From assembly GCF_023078275.1 (NCBI RefSeq), contig NC_062983.1, positions 13,633,001-13,697,000 of the forward strand: 64,000 nucleotides of DNA. The letters are read 5' to 3'. A model generated the notes under the pieces. It was not told where the DNA came from, made no database searches, and saw only the letters and a list, made by a program, of their open reading frames with translations. Positions 1-13,700 of this stretch are shown here, one piece after another (the stretch's first letter is position 1; every line of letters begins with the position of its first letter). A program made the translations under genes and the position numbers. The DNA is from Leguminivora glycinivorella. Its lineage: Eukaryota > Arthropoda > Insecta > Lepidoptera > Tortricidae.

Positions 1-123
1 TTGAGTATTTTTATGCTCGTTATTTTAATTTTACAATAAAATATTTGAAATATAGTGCTTATAATTATTAATTGTGCTTATAATATTTTTTGATACAAAA
101 TCATACTTCATTGATTTGGAACA

Positions 124-227
124 ATGCGTTTTATCGGACCGACATCCGACACTATCGGAAGCGTTTATCGGGTGTAGGATGTCGGTCCTACATCCGATAT
201 CGGATTGGATAATGTGAAAACGGCATT
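124..227. repeat. Hairpin MITE, family A (copy 1)
   Basis: Imperfect inverted repeat of about 100 bp. The right arm reads CCGATATCGGATTGGATAAT followed by GTGAAAACG, and the left arm is a diverged mirror of it. The same arms recur at 493-610, 25391-25509 and 34811-34910, so this is a dispersed non-autonomous DNA element. No coding capacity. Confidence 0.6.
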
Positions 228-492
228 ATACCTCTATTATTTGTATTAAAAATAGATCAAACAATAGATCCCCATTTTTCAACATACTAAGATAGCAGGG
301 GTTAAATCCCTCGACGCTCTCACTAAGTATAAACTCATTAATATAAAACGAGCGTGTGTAGAACGCATTACACGAAGGATTCCGATGGGGTCTTCCGAAG
401 CTTTTAGGCGAGAGAATCACGAAGCACAAGAACCGATGCGATGTACACACCAGTATAAATAGACCGTGCATTTTATGACTGTTACGACTCGT

Positions 493-610
493 AAGTGCGG
501 TTTCACATTATACGATCCGATATCGGATGTAGGAAGGAATTCAAAGGCAAAAATCAAAGATGGCGCCTTAAATGTACAGGATATCGGGTCGGATAATGTG
601 AAAACGCACT
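493..610. repeat. Hairpin MITE, family A (copy 2, best preserved)
   Basis: About 118 bp. The ends AGTGCG...CGCACT are inverted, and the arms carry TTTCACATTA and TAATGTGAAA around a GATATCGGATGTAGGA core. The central loop (AAAGATGGCGCC) is shared with the copy at 34.8 kb. Non-coding MITE of unassigned superfamily. Confidence 0.7.
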
Positions 611-2010
611 AAGTCGGAGTAAGTAACTAAAACCAAATTAACTCGTAGGCAACTTTTAGGATTGTGCAATGTGGGGCGTAAGTTTTTTTTTTGTTTTCTT
701 TTTTTTTAATATATGACACCTACTAGACATTTCATAACTTGACCTGACCTGACATGACCTTAAAATTACTATTATCTAACTAGGTACGTCAGGAGCGATC
801 TCAAATAAATAGATAAGAGTTTCAATTACGTTTGGTGAATAGATAATATAGTTAGTATTTCAAAGCTTTTATAATAATGCGCTTTTGAATAATTTTTAAT
901 GTGAGCGCAGAATGATAAGCGCAGGGAACGGAAACAAGAAAATAAAGTGTGTAATTAATTTTCACTGCTTCGGTGTTGATACTCGTATTTCCTCGCACAA
1001 TATTGTGAGTAATAAAAAAAACATTCAGATAACAATGAAATTCGAAGTACCTATTACCTCTAAACAATACAATCTTTTGTTTTAACTTGTATTGCTTAGG
1101 CCTAGGCTAGTCATGATGTATGTACATATAATTATGTAAGTTTTCAATCGAAATGACAAAAATATGTTATTTTTAAATAATGCTTCATCATGATTACAAA
1201 ATTCAATTATCTATAGTCTTCCTGGAAAAGGGTAGATACCTGAGAATGTTGGAAGACTAATAAGGCATAATTAAGATATCTCTGTTTATATTTATATGCC
1301 GTGAATATCGATACAAGTTACACGTGCTCTAATACAATTCTGAAATCAAATCAATTGAACTCGTTAGCCGTAATTCGCGGCGCCGTCGGAGCCGTACCAA
1401 CATCCAACTTTGCTGAACATTTGTAGATCTTACCGCGTTGAAAATTAAGTCTCTGACCTGTCAGTTAACTGCTGAAGTACTAAGCTTTCCGAGAGACGTC
1501 TCGTTTACAGAACAATCGTAATCCGCGTTTGAAATAGCCAATATCGACGCTGGTAAATATTTATCAAACGTCGCTGCGATATAACCTTGTAATACGGGCC
1601 TAATTGTAAGTAGGTAGCTTTATTGGCTACTTTACTATCTACTTAGTAAGGATTAGGGGTTTAAATCGATTTAAGGAGTCTTTCAGTTCCTTAATAATGT
1701 TTACACTACATATATCACATGTTACACATACATCACACCTCACACCGCATTAAAAGACCTACACAGTAAATACCTTACTAAGGTACTGAGGTACCTTACT
1801 GAATACATACGTGTTATTAGTACATTTCGATACAAGTGCGGAAAAGAGGCAGTTAAAAACGAGTGACGATAAATTTAGTGTCAACACAAGTTACGAATTT
1901 CCTCTACGGCCTCTACGCACGTGTATTCTACGTTTTTTTTCAGTACATACATATGGCCCTTTAAAGTTTCGACGTGCATAGGCACATAAAGTAGGTACCA
2001 TACTTATATC
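611..2010. other. Gene-free AT-rich stretch
   Basis: No credible coding exon on either strand. Small features only: a short TGACC-rich run near 738-760 and poly-T near 686-708. The ORFs in this stretch are short, low-complexity and without family resemblance. Confidence 0.6.
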
Positions 2011-2250
2011 TAAGGCACTGATCCCACCGCGAGCTAGTAAGCTATGAGCTATCGGCTATAAAAACGAACAAAAGATAAGCACTCCCGTGCAAATAAAACA
2101 GACACGGCGATATTGATAGTTCACCGCTGGGCGAGTAACTATATACAAACATCGCCGTGTCTCTTTTATTTACACGGAAGTGCTTATCTTTTGTTCGTTT
2201 TTATAGCCGATAGCTCATAGCTTACTAGCATGCGGTGGGACCAGTGCCTA
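2011..2250. repeat. 240-bp hairpin MITE
   Basis: Two arms of about 100 bp are nearly perfect inverted copies, from TAAGGCACTGATCCCACCGC on the left to the mirror of TTAGGCACTGGTCCCACCGC on the right. They surround a roughly 40-bp loop. The pentamer ATATC sits directly outside both ends and may be the target duplication. Non-coding; it would fold into a very stable hairpin if transcribed. Confidence 0.85.
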
Positions 2251-3150
2251 ATATCTTACAGGTTATATCTTGCAGCTGATATCTTAGGTCAGAAATAAAT
2301 GGAGACGCGGCTCGAGATACTCGTAGAATAAATATTTGCCTGTGCCATAAAGCCATAAATGACAGTGTTTGCTGAACACTCGTGGACGTATTTGCAACCA
2401 GATAAGCTCTACCAGCTGGTACCTAGCCAACGTTACAATCGCTTAAAAAGCATAGTAGGCGTATCGTAGCCTAGCTGTCCCTATCGCTCTTCAGTGTGCG
2501 TAGGCGAATGCACAAACGCTCACGATATATTTCTTTCGTAGCTATTAATCTCTATCGCCCTTGCGTATTGGCGCGACAGAGCCCAGACTATATAAGTCTT
2601 TCTGTGGCGTTTCTGTAGCGTTTCGCGTCGCTGAAATGCCATTATATTATATCTACGAGCGTTACGCACGCTGTAGTGAAACGATCGAAAGGGCCAGCTG
2701 CGTTTCGATCGCAACGAATCGTCAACGATTGTCATTCCAGAATATTATTCGACATTTTCTTTTTTTTTATTGCTTATTTGTGATTGGTAGCGAACGGTCA
2801 CCGTTCCTATATATTTAACAAAAAGTTATACGTTAGTTATGCGAATGCCTGCTTATGTAGGTATAAGTTAACCAATTTATTGTTTATTAACTTTCAAATC
2901 TTATAACTTTAAACGAGCACTTCTTGTATATTTATTTATATACATTATAATAACGACGATCTCGGAAATAACCGCTTTAACGATTTCGCTGAAATTTGTT
3001 ATGTGGGGGTTTTCGGAGGTGAAACATCGATCTAGCTTAGCCTTAGGTCCCGGAAAACGCGAATTTTTGAGTTTTCATGCGTTTTTCTTTCGCGTTAGTA
3101 AACGAGCAGCGAGTTCTATAGTATGGTCGCTAATTTCGTCGTCCGCTCAT
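2251..3150. other. Gene-free stretch
   Basis: Overlapping ORFs on both strands near 2520-2820 cover the same diverged, partly palindromic sequence and match no family I recognise. No gene is called. Confidence 0.5.
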
Positions 3151-3157
3151 CGACGGC

Positions 3158-3260
3158 ACGTACGAGTAGCTCAGTCGTAAGAGGGTCGGTCTAATATTCG
3201 CAGGCACATCACAGGTGTCAAGGCTTCGAATTTCGGCCAGAAATCAAGTATTTTTTTGTA
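3158..3260 (+). repeat. tRNA-derived SINE-like fragment
   Basis: TAGCTCAGTCGT (about 3167) resembles a Pol III box A, and CTTCGAATTTCGG (about 3223) a degenerate box B, spaced as in a tRNA. No closed acceptor stem and no tRNA-like 3' end can be formed, so I read it as an old tRNA-derived SINE head, not a working tRNA. Confidence 0.45.
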
Positions 3261-3384
3261 TTTATAAGAGTTTTTTTTAAATCTAAAGACGTGATATAAT
3301 AAAATAGAACTCGCTCAGGTACTGTTAATTAAATGCAATATTCTGATCACAACATACTTTCTGCATAAATCCACATACACATAC

Positions 3385-3552
3385 TTATATAACACTAGCT
3401 CTTGTCTTCGCTCGCGTTAGAAAGAGACAAAAGTAGCCTATGTCACTCTCCATTACTTCAAATATCACGTCAATTTGGCGCTCCGTTTTGCCGTGAAAGA
3501 CGGACAAACAAACAGACACACACACTTTCCCATTTATAATATTAAGTATGGA
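3385..3552 (-). repeat. Dispersed SINE/LINE-tail repeat, family B (copy 1)
   Basis: Reverse-strand copy of a repeat beginning ATTATAAATGGGAAAGTG (GTGT)n and containing GACGGACAAA, CACGTCAATT and GTGACATAGGCTAC-like words. Further copies lie at 22466-22618 (-) and 42498-42671 (+). The short ORF across it is a by-product. Probably a retroposon tail common in Lepidoptera (recognised by wording only). Confidence 0.6.
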
Positions 3553-3599
3553 TTTCATGGTTTTGCCGCTTTTAATACGTGTACTTGTTAATTTGCTAG

Positions 3600-4640
3600 A
3601 TGGCATAAGATTAACCCATAAAAGAATAAACTAGACCCGAGGGAGTGACTTTTACTAGCCCCGATGCATAATTATGTTTTCGTCTAGTCAGACCATTTTT
3701 TTAGGTTCTCCTGTTTGTACAAAAATAATGTCTTAGTTTAAAAATCATTCATGTTTAATGATTTAGTTTATTTTTTATGGCAGTATTGTACAACAAAATA
3801 TTTCTGTATTACATTACTAGACGAACTCTTTTGCATCGGGGCTAGTAACTTAGCGTAAACTGCGCAAGAACTTAAATCTTGAGGAAAAAAATGAGGGCAT
3901 GAGATTAATGATTGCAAAGTGCAAATTATTCGCGAAATGTTTATTGATCCGGGCAGCGTGACGGCGCCGACGAGGAACAACGGACGTCGAGGCGGCGGCG
4001 CGCGCCTCCCCCGGCCGGCCCTGCGTTCCCATCGGCTTACAGGCGCAGGCGTGTGCTTGCGTAACATCAACCAATTAGACACGACCTGTGACTAGGCAGA
4101 GATTTCAGCGGCATCAAGGACGCGGTAATACTGGTCAAGCGTGCCGAATGATCGCCTAATGCTCGGTAGGAAACAGGAACACACGACTAGCGCTCCCGGC
4201 GACGCGGCGCTCCTGTCACCGCTGTGCCGCCGACACTCGCTGTCATAACAACGAACGACCTCTTCTGAATTAACTTCGTTAGCGTATTGTTATGGCCCGA
4301 CCCGCTCTCGACACAAATAACACCTGCCGCGCCGACCTCCTTCAAACCACACAATAACTGTTCTGAACTGTGTTATCGTGCATATATTTACTCACTGTGA
4401 TACTTACACTGGACTTATACCGTTTCCGGAATTATTCAAAAATTTAAAAGCGCTGAATAAAAACATAATAGCTCATTAACCCGAAACAATGTAAACTCAG
4501 AGGCGGCTTCATGACAGACGAATCACGATCGTGCGACTACGTCAGCTCAACTGGAATAGATTCGCATGTACCGTGCGTGAAATTAAAGGATAAACAAATG
4601 AAGTCCGGAGCGGCGGGAATAATGAAGCAGTCCGCCTCAG
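3600..4640. promoter_or_regulatory. Upstream region of the InaF-motif gene, with a GC-rich patch
   Basis: No coding exon is supported. A CpG-rich patch at about 3955-4035, and rising GC from about 4180 up to the start codon at 4797, contrast with the AT-rich surroundings. They suggest the promoter and 5' UTR of the plus-strand gene that follows. The ORFs on the minus strand here are GC-driven shadows. Confidence 0.4.
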
Positions 4641-4796
4641 GAGGTGTCAAGCAGCAGACACGAGCGTGACCCGCGCGACGCGACTCGGCCGCGCAGCGGG
4701 CCAACTGGGCCATTCGATAAGCGTGCCCCATTTACCTGGATTGAGCGCGGGCGGCCAGCAGTGCGGCGGTGCATCGGTGCTGGGCGGGCGTCCACC

Positions 4797-7700
4797 ATGT
4801 CGAGCAAGTCGTTCGGCGCGGGCAGCATGCGGTCGGCGGGCGGGTCGGTGCGGCTGGGCGCGGGCGCGGGCGCGGGCGCCGGCCACGAGCTGGTGCTGGA
4901 CGCGCTCTACGAGCGCAAGCGCGACAAGAAGAGCGTGCGCGTGCTCACCGTCATCATCTACGTCTTCTGCGTCTCGCTCGCCGCCATCATGCTCTCGCTC
5001 TACTACGTCTTCTTCTGGGAGCCCAAGGACGCGCAGTACGCGCAGCGCAAGGTGTCTCACACTGTAGACCAGACCAGCACTACACCAATGCCCACATGCT
5101 TAATGCCCCACACCGGTAGGTCACACTTCCGAAACGCTTCCTTTACCACTTTTTCCTCTTAACAACTGTAATTACGACTTTACAGCCGAATTCTATCCCT
5201 AAAAAATCTATACCTACCTGAACTAGAACCACTTACCTAATTACCGTAGTACGTACCTTGACTAGATATTCCTAGAGGACTACTAAACATAATTACTTTG
5301 ACAAGGGCAAACACTGCTAAACTATCTGTACCACAGTAGAACAACGTGTTAATTGCGCTTTGTGGCACACACAATACACTACAATTGCACCAAATGTGAG
5401 CCATTTATTACTAAACCGCATGTTTGTGTAATTTACTAGGTACTTAAGTATATAATATATGAATATAACAAGTTAGATTCAAGTAGTTAAGACTGAAAGT
5501 TATACTTTTGCAATTTATAACAAATGAAATTTGTATTCGTTAAAGTTCCATTAACATATTGAACAGGAACCTGTTATCAAACATCCATCAAAATATATTT
5601 TCGTTTCCGGGTTAATACCTTCAGCCATATAAGCACTTCCACTTTAGGCGGACGGGCCAGCTATCTTTAGGCACTGTTCCGCCTTTCCAGATGCTTCGCT
5701 GGCTCGAAAGGTTAAATGAATTCATTTCACAATTCTGAGATGAGACGTCTATACTTGTGTATAATAGTAGGGGGGCGGGTGAGCTCACTATTCTTCTCTA
5801 TTGCCCCCACCCCCTCCCCGCTGCCCCCGTTGGGCTACTTCTGCAAGCTAACAGAAACGTCAGAAAAATTAAGTGTAATTTTTGTGGCCGATAACTTTAT
5901 GGGTATCGGAATTTTATAGGCGCGAGTAAGTGCGGATCTATCAAACACTATTTTAACGATGAACGCGTAAAATTTACGAGACATTCGTGAAACAGTGCTA
6001 CGGACACGGACGCATAAAATATTCTTTAACGTTTAACGACCCGTTCTTTAAAACAAATATAACTTATAAACGTCTAAGGGCCAGTTGCATCAACCACATT
6101 TGACAGACACATCATCGTCACTCAGCAGACTTCAATGGAACTTCTCATACAATAAAATTTAACGAACGCTTTAACGGTGCCAGACCGTTTGGTGCAACCG
6201 GCCCTAAACAATGAAAACATTCATAGGCGGCATAGGTAAACTGCCCAGTAAAATGTCTTCAAATAGCGACATAAACTGTTTTTTTTTGTTTGTTTTTTTT
6301 TTCATATTTATTTTCATTTCATTTATTTAACATTAAAGTCATGTGCATTACAGAAGGTGTTAGATTGAAGTAGTCAGTACATGACACCCGGGCCCCGGGT
6401 AGGGCGCATAATGTTAGTACTTATGAGGTAAAGGTTGAACACGCCAAAACTGAGGCATATAAATTCATTTGCTGCTTCGTTATAATTAAAGGTATAGAAA
6501 TTTTTTTGATGCCAAATAAATCGTAAAAAAGTATAGTTTTTAAATATATCAGTTACTTTATTGAAAGATTTATATATGTAGCGATATCGAATAAGCAACT
6601 GAAACAACGTGAACTTATTTTGCACGAAAACACAAAAAATCCAAAACTCAGCTACAGGGATGTGGGTAAAAGATTAAAATTTCCACAATCCACTGTTTGT
6701 TGCGTATTGAAAAGGTTTCGGGAACGCCTAACTTTAAAACGAAAGCCAGGAATTAGTGGGTTGCAGTGTATAAATTATAAAAAAAAGAAGGAACGCATCT
6801 TAAGGATATTTGCTTCAAATTGTATGATGTTACCTCGTGACGTGGCTAAAAAGTAAAGATGTCCCAAAATTGTATGTTCAAAAGGTGAAACGTAGAGCAG
6901 GGCTAAGAAGTTTTAAAGCACAAAACGGCACCAGATCGGAATATAAGACAGAAATCAGCAGCAGAAACTCGATTGAGAAACTATACGAAAATTTATTAAC
7001 AAAATTTGACTGCGTTCTGATGGATGGTGAAACTTACATAAAATCCGATTTCTAAGAAATCCCTGGCCAAGAGTTTTATACTAGCAAAAGTAGCACAGAG
7101 GCTCCCAAAGACTGTCAAATAAAAAAAGATCTAAGTTTCCAAAAAAAATACCTACTTTGGCAGGCAATTAGCAGTTGCGGGAAAAGAAGCAGCTCTTTTG
7201 TCACTACCGGAAAAATAAAGGGCAGCATCTATCAAAAAGAGTGCTTACAAAAGCGATTACTTCCATTTATTAAGAAACACCACTCCTGGCCTTTATTTTG
7301 GCCAGACCTTGCCAGGTGTTACTACGCGAAACCTGTCATGGAGTGGTACAAAGCAAATGGTGTAGCCGTGGTACCGAAATATAGCTATCCACTAAATTGC
7401 CTAGAACTCCGGCCTATCGAGGAATATTGGAGTGTAATGAAAGGGTTTCTTAAAAAGAGAGGCGGGGAGGTTAATTCCGCGGAGGAGCGGCGAAAACTGT
7501 GGACCTGGCGACAAAGAGGTATCCTGACGTGATGGTGCAAACTCTTATGAGTCGTGTTCGAAGAAAAGTACGATCGAGGGCTTATTCGTCGAGAAACCTT
7601 GACTAATTATGGTTTGCATTTAAAATACATTAAATTTGCTCATATTTAAATCAACCATCTTTTATTTATTTATTATATTTTTTTTACAATAAAAATTTAA

Positions 7701-10700
7701 GTGTGCCCCATTTTTGGCGTGTTCAACCTTTACCTACAACAAACCGACAGTGATAGTCAAAACATCTTTTTCCCCTCACTAGCTCGGAAACACGTGTTTT
7801 GTCACCAGCGGGTAAAAACGCATTTTATCCACTAGTGGGTACCTAAAGTAATTTGACCTTGAATAAAGTCAAATCAACTGCCTTAAAATTGATAAAAGTA
7901 GGTGAATCTAGTAATAAAGATGATTTACCACATGTGGAACTACTGGAAGCAGTGATAAACGCATTTTTTTGCGTTGTAGTTTCCTCGCTATAGTGAGGGG
8001 AAAAGTTTTGTGTTACACTCGGATGCAAATGTATTTTACTTCTCGTGTGTTAAAAAACTCGCAAGTTCAGGATTCTATTCTCGAATCACTCGCTTCCCTC
8101 GTGGTTCAACTATAGAATCCTTTCACTTGCTCGTTTTTCAATTCCACACTCGGCGTTAAAATACAACTTTACCCCCCTTTATAACCATAGCTGGGCATTA
8201 ACTCGTTAATCCGTTAATCGTTAATTAACGAAGTTAACATTTCGATTAACGGATTAACTTTTAAGTTAACTTTAAAAATTGTTAACGGATTCGGTAACTT
8301 CCGTTAAATTTCATCGAGTCCGTTAATCGTTAATCCAGCGCCCCAAGCGGCTCGCTGCGCCGCGAAAACCACGTTCTGACTGCTACTGTAAAAGCCCGTA
8401 GTACGGGAAAACCTAGGAACCTAGGATAGGAAGCAGATCCGTCGGTTATAAATAGTCTAACGACCAATTTGGCGACTTTGGATCACTTATTCGAGATCTT
8501 CTAAATCTTATTAGGCGTGCTAGATCGATCACTAACCTGGGAATAGAGTGCAATCATCAGGCATGACAGAAAAATCGCACAACCGACGCATCGAGTTAGA
8601 GTCCGGCGGGCCTTAGATTACTCTACCAAGTTATCGTGGCCCACACCATCGAGTTGTCGTCGCAAATCTCAATCTGAAGAACCGACGCACCACGATTGCG
8701 TGCGACCGCATGAATGACCCAATATGTAATTACCAATCCGAAGTAAAACCTAGGATTTAGCCAACCAACGGCGGTAAAAGCCCGAAGAGACCGTAATTAT
8801 TACATTTCGGTTTTTTACCAATTGGCGTCACAGGTTTTAATGGTTTTTGGTGGATACTTAGTAAATACAAATACATAATACCTACAGTGAAGTCCTATTT
8901 TTATGACGTGTTAACGGATTATCGATTAACTTTAACTTCCGTTAAATCTACCGAAATGTATCGCTTTAACGATTAACGAAGTTAACTTTTTAAGTAACGG
9001 ATTAACGATTATCGAAGTTAACTATTTGATTAACGGTGCCCAGCTATGTTTATAACAAATAACTATTTACACATTCTATCATATTTGGGAATTAATTCTA
9101 CATTCATGAACACTCTTCTAAATATTTTACCTACGTATGCTGAAATAAAAGTTTTAATATAAAAATCTACTAAGTAATAATAATAAATAACATCAGGGTT
9201 TGAAAGTAAAAATGTACATTGAATTTGACTTGATGATATTCATACAGTAGTTTATAAAAGCAGTATGTGTATAATCATTATCAAACAAATAGTTACTACA
9301 TGACATGATCTGTAAAATCTGAACGATAATAATGCTGCGTGTCCATCCGTGAAGTTGTACCTTCCGGCCCAACAACCCTCATCACGCCGCCCGCTGGGCT
9401 GAATTACGTAAGATGCCAGCGCTTATTCCTTCGTTTTCTTACATTACGGGCACGCCCGGGCGGAATGCATAATGAAGACACTTAACAGACACGTACCGGG
9501 ATGAAACCAAGATGTGATTGGAGTAAACGAAGCTCTCTCTCAAATTTAAGCCACCTAAAAAGCAAGTAGGTACCGGTCAACTGCAAAATGTTTAAATTAT
9601 ATAATGAAAAAAAGTCTTTCAATTACTTAGGAAAAAAATTTTTCATGCGTATCCGAGATGTATTGGTAAGGGTAAAATTTCCATAATACATAATTATAAT
9701 AACCGAAAAAATTGTGAATGGAGTCTTAAAGGACCCGAAAAGCTCGAATCCTAATAACTAACAATAATAGAAAAGTTTATCAGCTGAAACAAAATTACGT
9801 AGCACGCGTACGAAACTTATAGAGGTGTGTTAGACACGTTGCACAACTGGCGTTCCCCTCCTTTTTGTAAAAGTTTCGATGATACCCAGATAACTGGGTT
9901 ATGCCCGATATTCGAAACAATGATTCATTCATTCTTTAAATAGATTATTTGTTTGTGAGTGATTTTTAGACATTGTACAATTTGTACATTATGATCGTGC
10001 CATGTTGGTCATTTAAGTACACCTGTGGCGATATGAAAACCAGTAAAAATGATTACATTTACTTTATTAAAATCTTACATAAATTAATCTAACTCTGCAG
10101 ACCACAGCCGACCACAGTGATAAGCTAAGCTAATAACTATGGTGCACCGCGATTGAAAGTATCAATTAGTAGGTACTATTTCGATCGAGACAAAGTTGTG
10201 TGTGATGATTTTCAACACATTCGTGAGGAAAAACTCTTGAAATCTGAATTTAAAGTTGTCCAACTTTGTTGTGTTCAATTGGCCGTGCGGTTTAAAGTTT
10301 AAATATAGCATTCGGTACAATAAGCAGGATTGAGAATTCGGCTATTTACTGCCGATTATGTTTATAACACATAAATCACCAACGAATCCGGCCGATTTAC
10401 CGAGAATAGGGAAAAGCGCTGTTGTTACGGCATCGGCATAGAATTATTTTACACTCGTAAAATTGGCTATAGGGGTGACTATGTATGTGTAGACCACATT
10501 ACCTAATAGTTATTTTATAGTTCACTAACGTCAAATAAAAAGTTGTCTCTTAAATGTTCACATTTATGCAACAAAGCACAGAACAATGCTCTCATATTTA
10601 AATAACCAACTTAGAAAAACTACCTACAAGAAGTAGAGAAAGAATCTAGTCGTAATCAGACTTCGTCCATATTAAAATGTAAGAAATATCGTTACTACTT

Positions 10701-13700
10701 TGCAAAACAACTTGCAATCTTATCTATCAGAAGAATGAATGAAAATGGCGTAGTTATGTGTGGCATTCAGAGCTACTTAGTGCGTTTCAACTTTGAGGAA
10801 GTAGTATGAGTATCTCATATCTCTATATGCTCTCTATTGAACTTTACGTCAGCACCAACGGATCAGTAAAATAACGCACTTCACACATTGATGTCATTCC
10901 AATTCCAATGTAGAAAGAGTATCATTGTGTTCAATATCGCATCGCTGGGGGTTCCATTTAGCTACTGAACCCTAACCTAACACAGTTGATTTATACATCT
11001 GACGTTGCTTGGGTAAATCATTGCAGATTACTAATAGCCCAATAACCTTTTCAAACAATAAGTCGGATTACAAATCACCCTCATATACCATCAAGCTTCC
11101 ACCCTTCAAATTACTTTGAGTATAACTTAACGACTTCAACCAAAATGGTGTTAATAGTGCGCGCCCCTAAGCTTGCTTCTATTCTATTCCTATTGAATTT
11201 ATGTATTTAACTCTAAGACTAACCAACATGTAGCAATAAAGACTTGTAAGAATCAGGCACATATGTGTCTGGCTTCTGGCTGGCAGTAACACACGTCGGC
11301 AAGCAATGTGTATAGCGACCCTGATGATTGATTGCATACTATGACGTACTCACGAACCAACACCAGCAGTATCAGAGTTCATGTAAATTTGAAAGCTTAG
11401 AAAACATACATAGTTCACAGAAAGGTTCACAGTAGGTGGGCTCCGGGCGTTATTTGAAGTAGATAATGTTATTTTCCCCTCACTAGCTCGGAAACACGTG
11501 TTTTGTCCTTTAATACCAGCGGGTAAAAACGCATTTTATCCACTAGTGCTGCTTAACTGCTTTAAAATTGATAAAAGTAGGTGAATCTAGTAATAAAGAT
11601 GACCACCTGTGGAACTACTGGAAACAGTGATAAACGCATTTTTTGCGTTGTAGTTTCCTCGCTATAGTGAGGGGAAAAGTTTTGTGTTACACTCGGGTGC
11701 AAATGTATTTTACTTCTCGTGTGTTAAAAAACTCGCAAGTTCAGGATTCTATTCTCGAACCACTCGCTTCGCTCGTGGTTCAACTATAGAATCCTTTCAC
11801 TTGCTCGTTTTTCAATTACACACTCGGCGTTAAAATACAACTTTGCCCCCTTGTATAACAATTAAATAACTATTGATTCACGTGTTCGCGTTAATAGCTA
11901 AGGTACTTCTAGTGTGTAGCTATTGTAACTATATACGAGTCAAAGCTCTTGGAAAAACGGGAAAACCAAGCCTTATGTATAACGTATAACCTCACAGACA
12001 CAGCGCAGAGCGAGAGCGCATTTATTTTATTACTGGGTTAATGGCTTTTCTAAGCTGTCAACATTAGGTATATAAATATCCTCGGTAATTGTGTAGAAAC
12101 GGAATACTACATAAATATTTTAAGTTATCGTCAGGCTTCTCTAAAAAAAAAAAAAGAAATATACTTGGTAATAAACTATTACTAATAACGAGCTACGCCG
12201 TAGTAATCGTAGCGACTTCGCTCAATGAAAGAGCAGTTGATCAGCGCTAATCACGGCACATAGTCGTTTTGTCTCTACGAAACATTTTCTTTACAAACCT
12301 GGCAGGCAAGTGTGGTCGCGCGATAAATTATAAAACATCTAGCCGTCCCTATTGCACTTACAAATAGTGCGATAGGGACGGCATGATGTTTTATCATTTT
12401 CCCCTCACTAGCTCGGAAACACGTGTTTTGTCGTTTAATACCAGCGGGTAAAACGCATTTTATCCACTAGTGGGTAAAGTAATTTGGCCTTGAATAAAGT
12501 CAAAATAACTGCTTTGAAATTGATAAAAGTAGGTGAATCTAGTAATAAACATGATTTACCACCTGTGGAACTACTGGAAGCAGTGATAAATGCATTTTTT
12601 TGCGTTGTAGTTTCCTCGCTACAGTGAGGGGAAAAGTTTTGTGTTACACTCGGGTGCAAATGTATTTTACTTCTCGTGTGTTAAAAAACAATTTTGCCCC
12701 CTTGTATAACAAATAACTATTATTGCGCGACCATGTTTGCCTGCCTGAAAAACCACATTATCGGCGCTTCGATAACGAAACGCTGACTACTCTTCATTAT
12801 TAGTACCGCAGTCAGTGACAGTTTTTCGTTCGCTACGAAACTTAAAGGTAGCATTCGGATCCCGCTGCCGGGCCGCGCTGCTCGGTCGCTTGCGTCGGAA
12901 ACTATCGCATATAATTCCATACAAAGCGGTGCGGCGCGACCCGGTCGCGGCTGCTGGGCAGCGGCTGCCGGGTCGCGACTGCTGGGATCCGAATGCTACC
13001 TTAAACGTTTGTTCGTTAGTTATGCAGCCAATAGTAAAGGTGTTAGACGACAAATCTTCCGCAAACAATCCTTCCGTAAAGATGTCAAGCATGGTCGTTG
13101 CATAACATAATACATAGTCGGTCAACAAGCCTCTGCGACCCTCACGCGACTTGTGTCGGCACCGGCAGGGAAAATCCGGTGAAGTTGACTGACATTGTTA
13201 GAAACAACACATTCACTGCCAGCGACTGGCATGGTAGACGATTTTCGAAAAAAGCCCGCTGTTTGTTTGTCCATAGTCCATACAATTAATGTCATTTTCC
13301 GTGACATTCACGCTATCGCCCCTTTACCCTATTCTAAAATTTCTTCTTCACGCAATGTCGGCTATATGGCACTCGCTAGGCGGGAACTCTATTCGCGATT
13401 ATCGCTACGAACCGGAAAAAATGCTAATACTATATGTAAGTATGTTTTTTAGACATAAATTTTAACAAAGAGAACTTGTTTAACCATTTTATTTAAATGA
13501 TTAACACAAACCAGTAGGTATCTATGAATTCAAACCTATGTCGTGTTTAAATATTTAGAAAAGTATATTTTATTCCGAACTGGAACATATGTAAATAATT
13601 GCGTCTGCATCTGCACTACATTTCCCGCGCCATAAAACCAACTCTGAGACAGTTAACACCACCGAATACCTACTCCGCTGTTTAAAATAACTAAAACCTC

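Noticed and set aside
738..760. TGACC-rich run as telomeric or regulatory repeat
   Set aside because: Only three to four imperfect units and not the insect telomere word TTAGG.
4647..5119. Long ORFs in other frames and on the minus strand over the InaF exon
   Set aside because: GC-rich coding sequence opens all frames; only the plus frame from 4797 shows the conserved InaF motif.
7843..12659. Two similar minus-strand ORFs (MHPSVTQNFSP...) at 7843-8028 and 12435-12659
   Set aside because: Similar only because both lie in repeat family C; copy 2 does not keep the frame.
12720..13128. ORFs on both strands
   Set aside because: Produced by the palindromic GC-rich hairpin element at 12842-13004.
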